From NCBI RefSeq assembly GCF_902459475.1, contig NZ_LR699114.1, positions 1,674,001 to 1,738,000 of the forward strand: DNA of 64,000 bases. Reading direction: 5' to 3'. Each line of letters starts with the position of its first letter. The first letter of the stretch is position 1. This stretch comes from Aquicella lusitana (GTDB lineage Bacteria; Pseudomonadota; Gammaproteobacteria; DSM-16500). Shown here in pieces: positions 26,262 to 36,800 of this stretch. The translations under genes and the position numbers were made by a program. The notes under the pieces are model-generated. The model had not been told where the DNA came from and did no database searches. It was given only the letters and a program-made list of their open reading frames with translations.

Positions 26262-26354
26262 TGAGCCCACTCAGTCATCCTGAGCGCAGCGAAGGATCTC
26301 CTTTTGTACATCGAGGAGATCCTTCGCTGCGCTCAGGATGACTGAGTGGGCTCA
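26262..26354 (-). repeat. Hairpin element (GTCATCCTGAGCGCAGCG family), copy 2
   Basis: Perfect 40-bp inverted arms (26262-26301 and 26315-26354) enclose a 13-base loop. Arms and loop core (TTTTGTACATCGA) match the element at 18786-18865, inverted. Two partial arm copies lie just upstream (26234-26251, 26252-26261). It fills the gap between convergent rpsT and obgE. Confidence 0.92.
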
Positions 26355-26375
26355 GAGGGTGACAAATACTCTCTA

Positions 26376-27413
26376 CTATTCTTCTGATAAATCAGCTTCT
26401 TCAGCGCCATGCGTTTCGAGGTAATGCATGGCTGCCTTGGCAAGGTGTTCCAGTCCTTCTTTTCTGAGGCCTGAGATAATGAAAACCCGGCCTTGCCAGC
26501 CCAGGCGTTTAACGATGTTTTCGCAGGTTTCAGCTGCTGTTTCGGGGGGAAGTAAGTCCACTTTGTTTAGCACCAGCCAGCGCTCTTTATTCAGTAAATC
26601 TTCATCGTATTTGGCGAGCTCCTGGGTAATGGCCTGCACACTTTCTACAGGGTCACTGCCATCGATGGGGGTCACGTCCACAACATGGAACAGAAGCCGT
26701 GTTCTGGCGACATGTTTGAGAAAACGAATCCCGAGGCCCGCACCTTCCGCTGCGCCTTCAATCAAGCCTGGTAAATCGGCTATAACAAAGCTCCGATAGC
26801 GGGACACGCTGACGACACCCAGATATGGATAAAGGGTAGTAAAGGGATAGTCGGCGATTTTAGGACGCGCCGCAGACATGGCGCTAATCAGGGTCGATTT
26901 GCCCGCGTTTGGCATGCCCACCAGACCCACATCAGCCAGCACTTTAAGCTCCAGACGAAGGTGTCTTTTCTCCCCTTCCTGACCAGGAATGGTGCGTCGT
27001 GGAGCACGATTCACGCTGCTTTTAAAACGGGCATTGCCAACGCCATGGCGGCCTCCCTGGGCCACGCAAGCTGTCTGGCCGGGCTCAGTCAAGTCTGCGA
27101 TCAACTCGCCGGTATCGTCATCGTAGGCCATGGTTCCCACCGGCACTCTCAATACCAAGTCGTCACCGCTTTTGCCCGTACAATTCTGGCCGCTGCCTTT
27201 TTCACCGTCTTTGGCTTTATAGGTACGAATATATCGGTAGTCGACCAACGTATTAATGCTTTCGTCCGCGCGCAAATAAACGCTGCCGCCATCGCCGCCG
27301 TCACCGCCATCGGGACCGCCGAAGGGCATGAATTTCAGACGCAGAAAGCTGCAGGCCCCATTACCGCCCCTGCCAGCTTCAACATGAATTTTAGCTTCAT
27401 CTACGAATTTCAT
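26376..27413 (-). CDS. obgE: GTPase ObgE/CgtA
   Basis: This ribosome-associated GTPase acts in 50S assembly and stress control. The 345-residue protein has the glycine-rich Obg fold at the N-terminus (residues ~1-158, with [12 protein letters not shown]). A GTP-binding domain follows with P-loop GMPNAGKST (166-174), DLPG (213-216) and NKVD. An acidic C-terminus ends EEADLSEE. It is downstream of rplU-rpmA in the usual order, but a strong terminator lies between. Confidence 0.98.
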   Translation of the reverse strand: MKFVDEAKIHVEAGRGGNGACSFLRLKFMPFGGPDGGDGGDGGSVYLRADESINTLVDYRYIRTYKAKDGEKGSGQNCTGKSGDDLVLRVPVGTMAYDDDTGELIADLTEPGQTACVAQGGRHGVGNARFKSSVNRAPRRTIPGQEGEKRHLRLELKVLADVGLVGMPNAGKSTLISAMSAARPKIADYPFTTLYPYLGVVSVSRYRSFVIADLPGLIEGAAEGAGLGIRFLKHVARTRLLFHVVDVTPIDGSDPVESVQAITQELAKYDEDLLNKERWLVLNKVDLLPPETAAETCENIVKRLGWQGRVFIISGLRKEGLEHLAKAAMHYLETHGAEEADLSEE

Positions 27414-27481
27414 AACCTTCCTAACCCCAAGCGGTTAACAGTTAATGTTTCCGCATTTATGAGCCCACTTACTCTTGATAT

Positions 27482-27518
27482 CAAAAAAAAACCTCGCATT
27501 TTTAGCGAGGCTTTTTAT
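27482..27518 (-). terminator. Bidirectional terminator between rpmA and obgE
   Basis: The stem CCTCGC/GCGAGG (27492-27497, 27505-27510) has nine T on the minus-strand exit and CTTTTT on the plus-strand exit. It should end or attenuate rplU-rpmA transcription before obgE. Confidence 0.88.
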
Positions 27519-27544
27519 GACGTTATATATCAACTATAGCAGGA

Positions 27545-27811
27545 TTAAGCTGCTTCTACCGGCTCGATGCTAACACAGCGCTTGCGTAACGGGCCTTTAA
27601 TTCCAAACACAACACGGCCAGGCTTTAAGGCATATAAGGTATAATCCTTGCCCAAGCCCACATGCATGCCTGGATGGAATTTGGTGCCGCGTTGGCGAAC
27701 GATGATTTCACCTGCTTTTACTATTTGGCCGCCATATCGCTTGATCCCCAAATATTTTGGGTTAGAATCGCGACCATTTCGTGTACTACCACCAGCTTTT
27801 TTATGTGCCAT
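27545..27811 (-). CDS. rpmA: 50S ribosomal protein bL27
   Basis: bL27 lies near the peptidyl transferase centre. The 88-residue protein opens [19 protein letters not shown] and has [10 protein letters not shown] and the C-terminal [14 protein letters not shown]. There is no extra N-terminal cleaved peptide of the Firmicutes type. It follows rplU by 29 bases, the typical rplU-rpmA pair. Confidence 0.98.
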   Translation of the reverse strand: MAHKKAGGSTRNGRDSNPKYLGIKRYGGQIVKAGEIIVRQRGTKFHPGMHVGLGKDYTLYALKPGRVVFGIKGPLRKRCVSIEPVEAA

Positions 27812-27840
27812 TGCAAAAAACCCCTATTTTTCAAGCTGCT

Positions 27841-28152
27841 TTAGGCTTTAATCTCGGTAATTTTTACTTCAGTATAATTCTGTCTGTGACCCTGCCATTT
27901 TTCATGGTGCTTACGGCGACGGAATTTAATGATGTGAATTTTTTTATGACGGCCGTGAGAAACGATCGTTGCAGAAACTTTGCCTCCATTAAGATAAGGC
28001 TGTCCTACTTTAATTGAATCTCCTTCACCAACCATCAAAATCTTATCAAAATCAATTGTCCCACCCACATCGCCAGGCAGTGACTCAATCTTTAGGGTAT
28101 CTCCCTCTTGAACACGGTATTGTTTACCGCCACTAAAAATAACTGCGTACAT
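27841..28152 (-). CDS. rplU: 50S ribosomal protein bL21
   Basis: bL21 binds 23S rRNA domain I. I start at the ATG at 28152 ([14 protein letters not shown], 103 residues), the usual N-terminus, with TTGGAG upstream. A GTG six codons earlier (28170) is less likely. The family end [18 protein letters not shown] and [12 protein letters not shown] is present. First gene of rplU-rpmA, with a clear promoter. Confidence 0.98.
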   Translation of the reverse strand: MYAVIFSGGKQYRVQEGDTLKIESLPGDVGGTIDFDKILMVGEGDSIKVGQPYLNGGKVSATIVSHGRHKKIHIIKFRRRKHHEKWQGHRQNYTEVKITEIKA

Positions 28153-28473
28153 TTGAGCCCACTCCAACACTATCCATTCGGATTACTAAAAAGAGGGGGC
28201 AATTATATTTTATTCATATAACGCTCGCAACTGTTTTGCAGGGGTTTTCTAGGCTCTGGCTTCGCGAATCACACGAAGTTAACCTCATGCGGGATGCTAA
28301 CTATAACTATTTGAATAATATAAAATTATACAAATCGCCTCGGTCAAAACCCTATTCATCTGGATTTTTTATTTATTTTCAAATAGTTAAGAAGAAAACC
28401 CTTTCACCAGCTTATTTTTGAAAAAATAGACCATAATGAATATACAAACACATATAAAAGAGGCAGTGGTTAC
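28153..28473. other. 321-base divergent intergenic stretch
   Basis: No gene is supported. It holds the rplU promoter on the minus strand. The plus-strand half is AT-rich and must contain the promoter of the FAD-binding gene, with no clear box recognised. Confidence 0.5.
28202..28230 (-). promoter_or_regulatory. Predicted rplU-rpmA promoter
   Basis: On the minus strand TTGCGA (28225-28230) and a perfect TATAAT (28202-28207) are 17 bases apart, about 50 bases before the rplU ATG. Confidence 0.72.
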
Positions 28474-30348
28474 ATGAAGGAAATCGCCATCGCAGGTGCG
28501 GGTCCAATGGGGTTACTTTTAGCCATTCGTTTAAAGCAGCTAGGGTATGAAAACATAACATTAGTTGATGCCCGGGCGGGTACCTACACCCGACCAGGCA
28601 TACTAAATGCCAGTATTTTTGAAGAGTTGACTCAGCTTATTGGCCTACCCGTCGATTTTTCTGACTCCTACCACCTGAAAGATGTGGAAAGATCGCTTTA
28701 TAAAATTGCAGAATCATTAAATATAAAAATAATGAAAGCAAATTTTACCGGCTTTGAAGGCAAAGCGCTTCGCGTAGAAGATGAACACCATGATATTCAT
28801 ATTTTACCGTGTGACTTGGCAATTGATGCAACCGGTTCCAGGCGTGCGCTGGTTAATGAGATAAACAGATTATTTCCTGATGCCTTTTCTGTTCAGCCCA
28901 TCGCTGATCCTTCCCACAAAAAACATCTTATGGCGTACGTTAAAGTAGAGGAAAAAACGGATTCAGATCCTCCTTCAACGCCTGCTCCTTACGGATTTGA
29001 TTTTATGGTTCAGAAACTGGAAGAATTACGGGCAATGGGGTGGAAGGGATTTGTTGAACCAGGATTTTATGCGCTACCTTTGGCAAAAAACAAAACCTGC
29101 TTCTATGTGGAAATACCTGAAAATCTTGACGCAAGCCAACATGAAAAGTGGCTCAAAACCGTTGTCGCATTTCATACCGGAAAAGACAATTTTGACTATA
29201 CTCTATTACCAGCTTCACGAAAATATGGAAGCAAACCGCGATTTCTCACATTCATTGTCGATCCGCATCAAGTAAATGAAGCTTTCTTTCAACACGCACA
29301 ATTTCCCTGTGTGATTCCAGTAGGCGATGCTCAAATAGAGCCCGATTATCGTATTGGAATTGGTATTAAAAGCGGAGCATATCGTATTAAATGTTTGCTA
29401 GATGCAATGGTATTAGAAAAAGATCAGGAATTTCATATTGATTTTGAAAAGTATCAAAAAGAGTTGGCAGCGGCAATGCAAATGCATGCGGCTGCGCTTA
29501 GCAAGTTTTATCAGGAAAAACAGCGATCGTATGAACATTACGCAAATTTGTTAAGCATTTATGAAACAGTCATTGCTTCAGCATCGATGAGCAAACAAAA
29601 AGAGTTGCAGCCTTCATTTGCCGAGTTAATACAGGCTTATGCTCAGAGCTTGTATGACGCGGGTAATAATGCATTAGAAAGCATTTTAACAAGCAGCGGT
29701 GATATCCCGCTGGACAAACATGGCTTGATCGCGGATGAAAAAAAACTGGAAGATGCTATCGCTCGTTTAATAGACGCGTACAAATATGCTCAGGGTGATC
29801 TATATACGATGGCAAGTCTTAAGCTGAATGAAATTGCTCACCTATATGAAAAATTAGCTGATGTGTTCATTCAAAGAGGGGCTTATGGCTCCTCGCTCAA
29901 ATGCTATGAGAAAGCGAACATGATCATCGAAAAAATTCTGAAGGATAGGGCTGAATCCGTATTAATAAAATATAAACACACGCAAACCCTGCATAAAGCT
30001 TCACGTTACGAAGACATGTATGATATGGCGTGTCAAACGCTTAGCGAAATCAAAAATATTGGCATGGATCCTGAAGAGAAGAAAAAATTTACTTATAAAC
30101 TTGAGCTGAATAAAGCCTTGGCTTTGCTTCATATTCTTCACATACGAAAAGATTTGGAAGAAAGAGACTATTATGAGGACGAATGCAATAAAGCAATAAA
30201 ACATGTCAAAAGTAGTCCGTATTTAAAAGATAAACATCTCCTCCAGCTAACAAAACTTCTTGGAGAAATTCCAATAGAAAGCATGTGCAATATTTTAAAA
30301 GATGGGGATAAAAGTGATTTAGCAGCGGATAAGTCGAAAAGGAGGTAA
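28474..30348 (+). CDS. FAD-binding (monooxygenase-like) protein with helical TPR-like C-terminus
   Basis: The 624-residue protein starts with a Rossmann FAD loop, AIAGAGPMGLLLAIRL (G8, G10, G13), and a ribose-binding acid in LVDAR (D32). A CDLAIDATGSRR segment lies near residue 115 and a GDAQIEPDYRIGIGIKSG motif near 285, as in class A flavoprotein monooxygenases. After ~residue 330 it becomes helical. A part at ~450-540 (LKLNEIAHLYEKLADVFIQRGAYGSSLKCYEKA) reads like tetratricopeptide units. This fusion is unusual. No export signal is seen. Substrate and partners are unknown. It stands alone, against the strand of its neighbours. Confidence 0.85.
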   Translation: MKEIAIAGAGPMGLLLAIRLKQLGYENITLVDARAGTYTRPGILNASIFEELTQLIGLPVDFSDSYHLKDVERSLYKIAESLNIKIMKANFTGFEGKALRVEDEHHDIHILPCDLAIDATGSRRALVNEINRLFPDAFSVQPIADPSHKKHLMAYVKVEEKTDSDPPSTPAPYGFDFMVQKLEELRAMGWKGFVEPGFYALPLAKNKTCFYVEIPENLDASQHEKWLKTVVAFHTGKDNFDYTLLPASRKYGSKPRFLTFIVDPHQVNEAFFQHAQFPCVIPVGDAQIEPDYRIGIGIKSGAYRIKCLLDAMVLEKDQEFHIDFEKYQKELAAAMQMHAAALSKFYQEKQRSYEHYANLLSIYETVIASASMSKQKELQPSFAELIQAYAQSLYDAGNNALESILTSSGDIPLDKHGLIADEKKLEDAIARLIDAYKYAQGDLYTMASLKLNEIAHLYEKLADVFIQRGAYGSSLKCYEKANMIIEKILKDRAESVLIKYKHTQTLHKASRYEDMYDMACQTLSEIKNIGMDPEEKKKFTYKLELNKALALLHILHIRKDLEERDYYEDECNKAIKHVKSSPYLKDKHLLQLTKLLGEIPIESMCNILKDGDKSDLAADKSKRR

Positions 30349-30350
30349 TA

Positions 30351-30386
30351 AAAAACCAAGCCAGAATACTCGGACTTGGTTTTTAT
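30351..30386. terminator. Bidirectional terminator between the FAD gene and rplQ
   Basis: The arms AAACCAAG and CTTGGTTT enclose a 14-base loop, with T-runs on both exits (TTTTTATTT on plus, TTTTTTATTA on minus). It ends the plus-strand FAD gene and the large minus-strand ribosomal operon. Confidence 0.88.
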
Positions 30387-30405
30387 TTACTAAAGAAGTG
30401 TAATT

Positions 30406-30783
30406 TTAAGCTGCAGATTCTTCGTCACGGCGGGCAACCAGTTCAACAATTGCCATCGGTGCATTATCGCCTTTGCGAAAATCGCATTTCAAAATACGAA
30501 GGTAGCCACCTGGACGGTCTTTATAAAAAGGACCAATCTCAGCAAATAACTTCTGAACGATGTCACGATCACGCAACCGGGTATAAGCCAATCGGCGTCT
30601 ATGCAGCGTATCTTCTTTTGCCATGGTAATCATCGGTTCTGCAAATCGGCGCAGCTCTTTTGCCTTTGGCAATGTTGTTTTGATCACTTCATGGCGTAGC
30701 AATGATACGATCATATTTTTAAACATCGCCTTACGATGACTACTCGTACGACTTAAATTTCGACCACTATTTCGATGACGCAT
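30406..30783 (-). CDS. rplQ: 50S ribosomal protein bL17
   Basis: bL17 sits on the 50S subunit near the tunnel exit. The 125-residue protein opens [20 protein letters not shown], with [19 protein letters not shown] and [20 protein letters not shown]. It is the last gene of the alpha operon, 65 bases after rpoA, and is followed by a terminator. Confidence 0.98.
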   Translation of the reverse strand: MRHRNSGRNLSRTSSHRKAMFKNMIVSLLRHEVIKTTLPKAKELRRFAEPMITMAKEDTLHRRRLAYTRLRDRDIVQKLFAEIGPFYKDRPGGYLRILKCDFRKGDNAPMAIVELVARRDEESAA

Positions 30784-30848
30784 AACTAAAACCCTTTTAA
30801 ATTTACTTGCTTAAATTCTAAATAACACTGGATCCATTCAAAGGATAA

Positions 30849-31850
30849 TTACTTCTTACCCTCATTGTCTTGCGCGGTAGGCGTACGCCAGCCTTCAATT
30901 TTGGTACCAAGGCTAAGGCCATGCGCTGCTAGCACATTTTTAATTTCAGTTAATGATTTCTTGCCCAGGTTGGGTGTTTTCAGCAGGTCTGCTTCAGCAC
31001 GCTGCACGAGATCACCAATATAGAAAATATTTTCAGCCTTCAGGCAATTTGCAGATCGGACTGTCAGTTCAAGATCATCAACAGGACGATAATAAATCGG
31101 GTTCACTGATTCTTCATGCGCCGATTTTTCCTGCACCAATGGCGCCGATTGAAGGTCAACAAAAGCAGCCAACTGCTGCTGCAGAATGGTTGCAGAACGT
31201 CTAATCGCCTCTTCCGGATCCAGAGTACCGTTCGTTTCGAGGTCAATGATGAGTTTGTCCAAGTCGGTACGCTGTTCAACACGCGCGTTTTCGACCGTAT
31301 AGGCAACCCTACGAATCGGGCTAAAGCTCGCATCCAAATGCAACGCACCAATCGTCGTTTTGCCTTCAGATTTACGCACACGCGTAGCTGCAGGCTGATA
31401 ACCTCTACCCAACACAACCCGAATGGTCATATTAATGGAACCATTTTCATTGAGATGGCCAATGACGTGGTTCGGGTTAACCACTTCCACATCATGTTCC
31501 GGTTCTATATCACCAGCGATAATAGGTCCTGGGCCTTTCTTGCTAAGTTTTAATGTAACTTCCTGACGGCCGTGGAGCTTTATCGCGACGCCCTTCAAGT
31601 TCAGAAGAATTTCAACCACATCTTCCTGTACGCCTGGAATGGCACCGTATTCATGCAGTACACCATCGATTTTTACTTCAACGATAGCAGCGCCTGGCAT
31701 GGATGATAATAAAATCCTGCGCAATGTGTTTCCTAAGGTATGCCCAAAACCACGTTCTAGCGGTTCGAGTGTGATCTTCGCGTGATACGGTGAGATCGTC
31801 TCAACAGCAATTTCACGAGGCGTCAAAAAATCAAATGGATTGCTTTGCAT
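30849..31850 (-). CDS. rpoA: DNA-directed RNA polymerase subunit alpha
   Basis: The alpha subunit initiates core RNA polymerase assembly through its N-terminal domain and contacts activators and UP elements with its C-terminal domain. The 333-residue protein includes [19 protein letters not shown] in the N-terminal domain and a complete CTD ([17 protein letters not shown] ... [18 protein letters not shown]). It lies between rpsD and rplQ, as in the standard alpha operon. Confidence 0.99.
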   Translation of the reverse strand: MQSNPFDFLTPREIAVETISPYHAKITLEPLERGFGHTLGNTLRRILLSSMPGAAIVEVKIDGVLHEYGAIPGVQEDVVEILLNLKGVAIKLHGRQEVTLKLSKKGPGPIIAGDIEPEHDVEVVNPNHVIGHLNENGSINMTIRVVLGRGYQPAATRVRKSEGKTTIGALHLDASFSPIRRVAYTVENARVEQRTDLDKLIIDLETNGTLDPEEAIRRSATILQQQLAAFVDLQSAPLVQEKSAHEESVNPIYYRPVDDLELTVRSANCLKAENIFYIGDLVQRAEADLLKTPNLGKKSLTEIKNVLAAHGLSLGTKIEGWRTPTAQDNEGKK

Positions 31851-31878
31851 GTAACAACCTCTCTATCCCAGAAGTGAC

Positions 31879-32499
31879 TTATTTAGAATACAGCTCAACA
31901 ATTAGCTGCTCATTAATGTCTGGCGGTAAACGATCCCTGTCCGGCGCAGATTTAAATGTGCCAGTAAAATTGGAAGAATCGACTTCCAGCCAATCACAGC
32001 TTGGCCGAGCCTGAGCCAACGTCAACGCTGACTGCACGCGAAGCTGCGTGCGTGACTTTTCACGTACACTTACTACATCACCTGGCGATAACAAATACGA
32101 GGGGATATTTACCACCTTGCCGTTAACCAGGATGCAGGCGTGATTCACCAGCTGTCTTGCTTCCGCTCTTGTGGATCCAAACCCCATTCTGTAGACTACA
32201 TTGTCCAGTCTACGTTCCAGCAGTTTTAAAAGATTCTCACCTGTAGACCCTTTAAGACGTGTTGCTTTCTTAAAGTAGTTTTCAAACTGCCGCTCTAAGA
32301 TACCATAAATTCGTCTAACTTTCTGCTTTTCGCGCAATTGAACACCATGTTCCGTTTCGCGTCCACGGCGTGCACCATGCTGGCCTGGCGCCGTATCCAG
32401 CTTACACTTGGTGTCTAATGGTCTGACGCCGCTTGTAAGTGAAAGATCCATTTTTTCACGGCGGGCAAGTTTGCATCGAGGACCTAAATAGCGTGCCAT
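31879..32499 (-). CDS. rpsD: 30S ribosomal protein uS4
   Basis: uS4 is a primary 16S rRNA-binding protein that nucleates 30S assembly, and in E. coli it also represses the alpha operon. The 206-residue protein opens [21 protein letters not shown]. It has an S4 RNA-binding domain ([34 protein letters not shown]) and a C-terminal extension ending QLIVELYSK. Only 28 bases separate it from rpoA. I see no S4 pseudoknot leader in this window. Confidence 0.98.
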   Translation of the reverse strand: MARYLGPRCKLARREKMDLSLTSGVRPLDTKCKLDTAPGQHGARRGRETEHGVQLREKQKVRRIYGILERQFENYFKKATRLKGSTGENLLKLLERRLDNVVYRMGFGSTRAEARQLVNHACILVNGKVVNIPSYLLSPGDVVSVREKSRTQLRVQSALTLAQARPSCDWLEVDSSNFTGTFKSAPDRDRLPPDINEQLIVELYSK

Positions 32500-32512
32500 T
32501 CGTTATCTCCTG

Positions 32513-32905
32513 TTACACTCGTCGTTTCTTTGGAGCACGGCAACCATTAAAAGGAATACCGGTCACGTCAGTGATTGATTTAATTTTTAACCCAGCAGCG
32601 TTTAATGAGCGTATAGCCGACTCACGACCTGGCCCTGGCCCTTTAACACGCACATCGACACTTTTCATACCGTACATTTCAATTGCTGCAGCTGCTGCTT
32701 TCTGTGCAGCTTCACCCGCGGCATAAGGAGTGGATTTGCGCGAACCGCTGTAACCGCATTTTGCGCAGGATTCCCAGGCAACGGCATTACCCTGGACATC
32801 GGTAATCGTTATGATTGTATTATTAAACGAAGACAATATGTGAGCGATACCGTCACTGATTTGGCGCTTTGCCTTCTTTTTTGGTTTAACTGCTGCTTCA
32901 GCCAT
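32513..32905 (-). CDS. rpsK: 30S ribosomal protein uS11
   Basis: uS11 forms part of the 30S platform near the E-site mRNA. The 130-residue protein has a Lys-rich N-terminus and the family core ([21 protein letters not shown], then the loop [16 protein letters not shown]), and ends [11 protein letters not shown]. It follows rpsM by 14 bases in the alpha operon. Confidence 0.98.
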   Translation of the reverse strand: MAEAAVKPKKKAKRQISDGIAHILSSFNNTIITITDVQGNAVAWESCAKCGYSGSRKSTPYAAGEAAQKAAAAAIEMYGMKSVDVRVKGPGPGRESAIRSLNAAGLKIKSITDVTGIPFNGCRAPKKRRV

Positions 32906-32919
32906 CTTAACTACCTTAA

Positions 32920-33273
32920 TTATTTACCTTTTCTTTTACCTTTACGAGTTCTAGCATTTGTTCGCGTACGTTGACCGCGCACAGGTAATCCACGCTTGTG
33001 GCGCATTCCGCGATAGGTGCCAAGCTCTACAAGGCGCTTAATGTTCATTGCTACTTCACGACGCAGATCGCCTTCAACGCGAAATTCGCCAACCTTGCTG
33101 CGCAAGCTTTCCAGCTCAGCCTCGGTTAAGTCTTTGACTTTTTTGGTAGGATCAACCTTCGCCGACTCACATATCTCTTGAGCACGACTTCTACCAACAC
33201 CATAAATTGCAGTAAGCCCAATCACGACATGCTTCTGCACTGGTATTATTACGCCTGCTATACGGGCCGCCAT
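32920..33273 (-). CDS. rpsM: 30S ribosomal protein uS13
   Basis: uS13 is located in the 30S head and contacts the 50S subunit and P-site tRNA. The 117-residue protein opens [20 protein letters not shown], has the helix-hairpin-helix-like [14 protein letters not shown], and a basic tail ([19 protein letters not shown]) that reaches the P-site tRNA. First gene of the alpha group after rpmJ. Confidence 0.98.
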   Translation of the reverse strand: MAARIAGVIIPVQKHVVIGLTAIYGVGRSRAQEICESAKVDPTKKVKDLTEAELESLRSKVGEFRVEGDLRREVAMNIKRLVELGTYRGMRHKRGLPVRGQRTRTNARTRKGKRKGK

Positions 33274-33355
33274 TCCATCACTCCTAACTCATTCTCAGAA
33301 CTTAATTGAATAACATACAAAAAGTGCATGAGTTTAATATTCAATTATTAAAAAA

Positions 33356-33469
33356 TCAACCTTGCCTTTGTTTATGACGCTTTTCTTTGCAGATAATTCT
33401 GACAGTATTTTTTCTTCGAATTATCTTACAGTTACGGCATATCTTTTTAACAGATGCACCCACTTTCAT
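33356..33469 (-). CDS. rpmJ: 50S ribosomal protein bL36 (zinc-binding form)
   Basis: This small 37-residue gene was read by eye on the minus strand between secY and rpsM. It begins [20 protein letters not shown] and ends [10 protein letters not shown]. The zinc ligands C11, C14, C27 and H32 are all present, so it is the C+ form. bL36 packs on 23S rRNA near the L7/L12 stalk base. Its place between secY and rpsM is standard. Confidence 0.96.
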   Translation of the reverse strand: MKVGASVKKICRNCKIIRRKNTVRIICKEKRHKQRQG

Positions 33470-33504
33470 ATCTCGCTCCAATCAATTTCAGTCTATTATT
33501 ACTA

Positions 33505-34836
33505 TTAACGAAGTGAACTCAAGCCGCTTCCACCACGCAAATTTGCCTTCTTCAGCAGTGATTCATATTGATAAGACATAATATGGGCTTGTACCTGCGC
33601 CATAAAGTCCATCACTACCACTACGATAATTAACAAAGACGTTCCTCCAAAGTAAAAAGGGACGTTCCAAGCTAAAATCAAAAACTCAGGGAGAAGGCAG
33701 ACTAATGTAACATAAATCGAGCCTGCCAGGGTTAACCGCGTCATCACCGTATCAATGTAGCGGGCGGTTTGCTCGCCTGGTCGAATTCCGGGGATAAATG
33801 CCCCTGATTTCTTTAAATTTTCAGCTGTTTCTTTGGGGTTAAACACCAATGCGGTATAAAAGAAACAGAAAAAGATAATACCAGCACCAAACAGCAACAT
33901 GTGCAACGGTTGACCTTGCTGCAAAGCAACGCTCAATGTAGACAGCCACTCTAGACCTTTGGTATTGCCAAACCACTGGGCAATCGTCGCCGGAAAAAGA
34001 ATCAAGCTCGATGCGAAAATGGGGGGAATCACCCCTGCCATGTTAATTTTTAACGGCAAATGGCTGCTCTGCGCTGCATACACTTTACCGCCTTGCATTC
34101 TTCTCGCGTAATTGATCGTAATGCGTCTTTGCGCACGCTCAATATATACGACAAAAGCCACCACGCCTACTATCGCTGCAAGAATAAGCAACAGAACAAT
34201 GACTTGTAACTGTCCTTCTCTTACCTGCTCCAGGGTCCGGCCCAATGCTGAGGGCAAGCCTGCGACTATACCGGCAAAGATAATCATTGAGATACCGTTA
34301 CCGATGCCTCTTTCTGTCACCTGTTCGCCGAGCCACATGAGGAACATCGTTCCCGTCACCAATGTCAGCGTTGTTGTGAAGTAAAACGCAAAACCGGGTG
34401 CAATGGCAACATGATTTGCAACCAGCATCTTGGATATGCCAATTGCCTGAAAGGCTGAAAGGATAACCGTTCCATAGCGCGTATATTTGTTAATCTTACG
34501 CTGCCCTGACTCACCTTCTTTACGTAATTCAGACAGTTGGGGCGAAAGCACAGTCAACAGCTGAATAATAATAGAGGCTGATATATAGGGCATGATACCT
34601 AGCGCAAAAATACTAAAGCGCATCAAGGCACCGCCAGAAAACATGTTAAACAAGCCAACAATATTATTCTGTTGGGCATTAAAAAGCTCTTGCAAGCGGG
34701 CAGGGTTAAGACCAGGAACCGGGATATAAGAGCCAATTCTAAATACAACAATCGCCAATAAAACGAAAAGCAACCTGTACTTTAAATCAGTAAATCCGCT
34801 GGATTTTAAATTTGCACCGAGCCTGCCTGCTGCCAT
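33505..34836 (-). CDS. secY: Preprotein translocase subunit SecY
   Basis: SecY is the ten-helix channel of the Sec translocon in the inner membrane. The 443-residue protein shows the N-terminal amphipathic part ([25 protein letters not shown]), the loop [22 protein letters not shown] and [23 protein letters not shown]. The final cytoplasmic tail ends GSGLSSLR. Its ATG overlaps the rplO stop region by one base, so translation is likely coupled. SecE and SecG partners are also in this window. Confidence 0.98.
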   Translation of the reverse strand: MAAGRLGANLKSSGFTDLKYRLLFVLLAIVVFRIGSYIPVPGLNPARLQELFNAQQNNIVGLFNMFSGGALMRFSIFALGIMPYISASIIIQLLTVLSPQLSELRKEGESGQRKINKYTRYGTVILSAFQAIGISKMLVANHVAIAPGFAFYFTTTLTLVTGTMFLMWLGEQVTERGIGNGISMIIFAGIVAGLPSALGRTLEQVREGQLQVIVLLLILAAIVGVVAFVVYIERAQRRITINYARRMQGGKVYAAQSSHLPLKINMAGVIPPIFASSLILFPATIAQWFGNTKGLEWLSTLSVALQQGQPLHMLLFGAGIIFFCFFYTALVFNPKETAENLKKSGAFIPGIRPGEQTARYIDTVMTRLTLAGSIYVTLVCLLPEFLILAWNVPFYFGGTSLLIIVVVVMDFMAQVQAHIMSYQYESLLKKANLRGGSGLSSLR

Positions 34837-35270
34837 TACGCCTCAACCTTTCCTTTTGCCGCTTCAATTGCCTTGCGGGCACCAGCGGTGACTGATAAAC
34901 CACGAACCGTGATGGGTCTGGTGATTTCGCCTGAACCAATAATTTTTACGTCTTTGGTATTGAACCGAATCACGCCTGCCTCGATGAGTGCTGCCAGATC
35001 AATGGTTTCAGCTTCAATACGATTCAGGTCAGACAGGTAAACTTCTTCACGCAGTAAAGATTGACGTGAGCGAAAACCAGATTTCGGGATGCGACGTTGC
35101 AAAGGCATCTGGCCACCTTCAAAACCTACCTTGTGGAAACCGCCTGCTCTGGCTTTTTGCCCCTTGTGGCCACGGCCGCAAGTTTTGCCTTTTCCTGACC
35201 CGATCCCACGACCTAATCGTTTGGACTGCTTTTTGGAACCCGGTGCCGGATGTAAAGTATTAAGTTGCAT
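34836..35270 (-). CDS. rplO: 50S ribosomal protein uL15
   Basis: uL15 is a late-assembly 50S protein whose extended N-terminal tail reaches into 23S rRNA. The 144-residue protein has the typical Gly/Lys/Arg-rich start with [24 protein letters not shown] and a compact C-terminal domain ([23 protein letters not shown]). Normally rpmD lies just upstream. Here only 42 bases separate rplO from rpsE. Confidence 0.98.
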   Translation of the reverse strand: MQLNTLHPAPGSKKQSKRLGRGIGSGKGKTCGRGHKGQKARAGGFHKVGFEGGQMPLQRRIPKSGFRSRQSLLREEVYLSDLNRIEAETIDLAALIEAGVIRFNTKDVKIIGSGEITRPITVRGLSVTAGARKAIEAAKGKVEA

Positions 35271-35312
35271 CTTTACATTTCCTCTATGGATAATTTTAAG
35301 TTAACTAAAAAT

Positions 35313-35828
35313 TTATTTGTTTTCGCCAAGTAGTTCTTCAACTGTCTTGCCGCGTTTTGCAGCCATGAATTCAGGCGGTGTAATGCTTGACAAAGCATTC
35401 AGGGTTGCGCGAACAACATTGACTGGATTGGTTGAACCACCAATTTTGGCGAGCACATTCTTAACGCCCAATACTTCGAAGACAGCGCGCATAGCACCAC
35501 CAGCAATAATACCTGTACCATCTGAAGCCGGCTTCATAAACACGCGGGTTGCCCCGTGTTTGCCAATGATCTGATGATGCAGGGTATCGCCCTTGAGCAC
35601 AACATGACGCATGTTCTTGCGTGCATTTTCCAGTGATTTTTGAATTGCGACTGGAACTTCACGCGCCTTTCCTCTGCCTATGCCGATACGACCGTTACCG
35701 TCACCGACTACAGTCACAGCGGAGAAGCTGAAAATCTTACCACCCTTTACCACCTTTGCATTACGTGCAACGGCGACAAGCTTTTCAATGTATCCATCGC
35801 TTTTTGTCGTCTGATCAAAACTTGCCAT
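35313..35828 (-). CDS. rpsE: 30S ribosomal protein uS5
   Basis: uS5 lies at the 30S mRNA entry site and affects decoding accuracy. The 171-residue protein has the double-stranded RNA-binding-like N-terminal fold ([28 protein letters not shown]) and the S5 C-terminal fold ([21 protein letters not shown]). It is followed directly by rplO without an intervening rpmD. Confidence 0.98.
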   Translation of the reverse strand: MASFDQTTKSDGYIEKLVAVARNAKVVKGGKIFSFSAVTVVGDGNGRIGIGRGKAREVPVAIQKSLENARKNMRHVVLKGDTLHHQIIGKHGATRVFMKPASDGTGIIAGGAMRAVFEVLGVKNVLAKIGGSTNPVNVVRATLNALSSITPPEFMAAKRGKTVEELLGENK

Positions 35829-35845
35829 ACTGTTTAACCTTTTCT

Positions 35846-36205
35846 TTAGAATTCTAAACCGACTTCTCTCGCTGCATCAGCCAGCGCTTTGATTCGACCG
35901 TGATAAAGGAATCCGGAACGATCAAAAGCCACCTCACGTATGCCAGCTTCCAATGCGCGCTTGGCAAGCAGTTTACCCACTTCCTTTGCTGCATCAACAT
36001 TACCTGTCACTTTAAGCTTCTTTTTCAACTCCTTGTCCAGCGTAGATGCACATGCGAGTGTCTTTGAGCCATCAGATGTCGTTACTTGTGCATACATGTG
36101 ACGCGGCGTTTTGTAGACACACAGCCGTGAAACTTCTAATGCACGTATTCTCATGCGTGTGCGTTTTGCTCTGCGTATTCGTGCTGCTTGCTTATTCATC
36201 GCCAT
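35846..36205 (-). CDS. rplR: 50S ribosomal protein uL18
   Basis: uL18 binds 5S rRNA and helps dock it to the 50S central protuberance. The 119-residue protein has a basic start ([20 protein letters not shown]) and the core [24 protein letters not shown], and ends [19 protein letters not shown], all typical of the family. Spc operon order rplF-rplR-rpsE is kept. Confidence 0.98.
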   Translation of the reverse strand: MAMNKQAARIRRAKRTRMRIRALEVSRLCVYKTPRHMYAQVTTSDGSKTLACASTLDKELKKKLKVTGNVDAAKEVGKLLAKRALEAGIREVAFDRSGFLYHGRIKALADAAREVGLEF

Positions 36206-36216
36206 CTCTCTATATC

Positions 36217-36798
36217 TTATTTCTTTTTCGTTTCTTTCAATTCGATCACTTCATTCGCGTAACGGACGCCCTTGCCTTTATAAGGTTCAGGTCCGCGTAC
36301 ACTTCTAATCTGTGCAGCAACCAAGCCTACTAATTCTTTATTAATACCTTTGACTAAAATTTCAGTCTGCGTAGGCGTTTCAATGGTGATGCCTTCTGGC
36401 ACAGCAAAATCAGTTGGGTGCGAAAAGCCCAAGCTTAAAGAAAGTACTTTGCCTTTAGCTTGTGCACGATAACCGACGCCTACCAAAACCAATTTGCGTT
36501 CAAAACCTTGCGCGACTCCATGAATAACATTATGGATATTTGCTCGCGTGGTACCCGCAATTGATCTGTATAATTTTGTCTTAGGGCCGGTTAATGTACG
36601 CTTACTTTCATTATTCGGCTGAACCTTGATTTCATTATTTTCAATTGCAACATGTACATAAGGATGAATTGCCATTGTCAGTTGGCCTTTAGGACCCTTA
36701 ACAGACAATTTTTGATCCTGCAATTTTACTTCAACCCCGGATGGGACAACTACCGGTTTTCTTCCAATTCGTGAAGTTCTCGTATTCACTCTCGTCAC
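36217..36798 (-). CDS. rplF: 50S ribosomal protein uL6
   Basis: uL6 lies near the factor-binding site of the 50S subunit. The 193-residue protein has two repeated alpha/beta domains and the C-terminal signature [22 protein letters not shown]. The length is about 15 residues above the E. coli protein, mainly at the N-terminus ([21 protein letters not shown]). A start at a later codon cannot be excluded. It lies 3 bases downstream of rpsH. Confidence 0.97.
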   Translation of the reverse strand: MTRVNTRTSRIGRKPVVVPSGVEVKLQDQKLSVKGPKGQLTMAIHPYVHVAIENNEIKVQPNNESKRTLTGPKTKLYRSIAGTTRANIHNVIHGVAQGFERKLVLVGVGYRAQAKGKVLSLSLGFSHPTDFAVPEGITIETPTQTEILVKGINKELVGLVAAQIRSVRGPEPYKGKGVRYANEVIELKETKKK

Positions 36799-36800
36799 TC

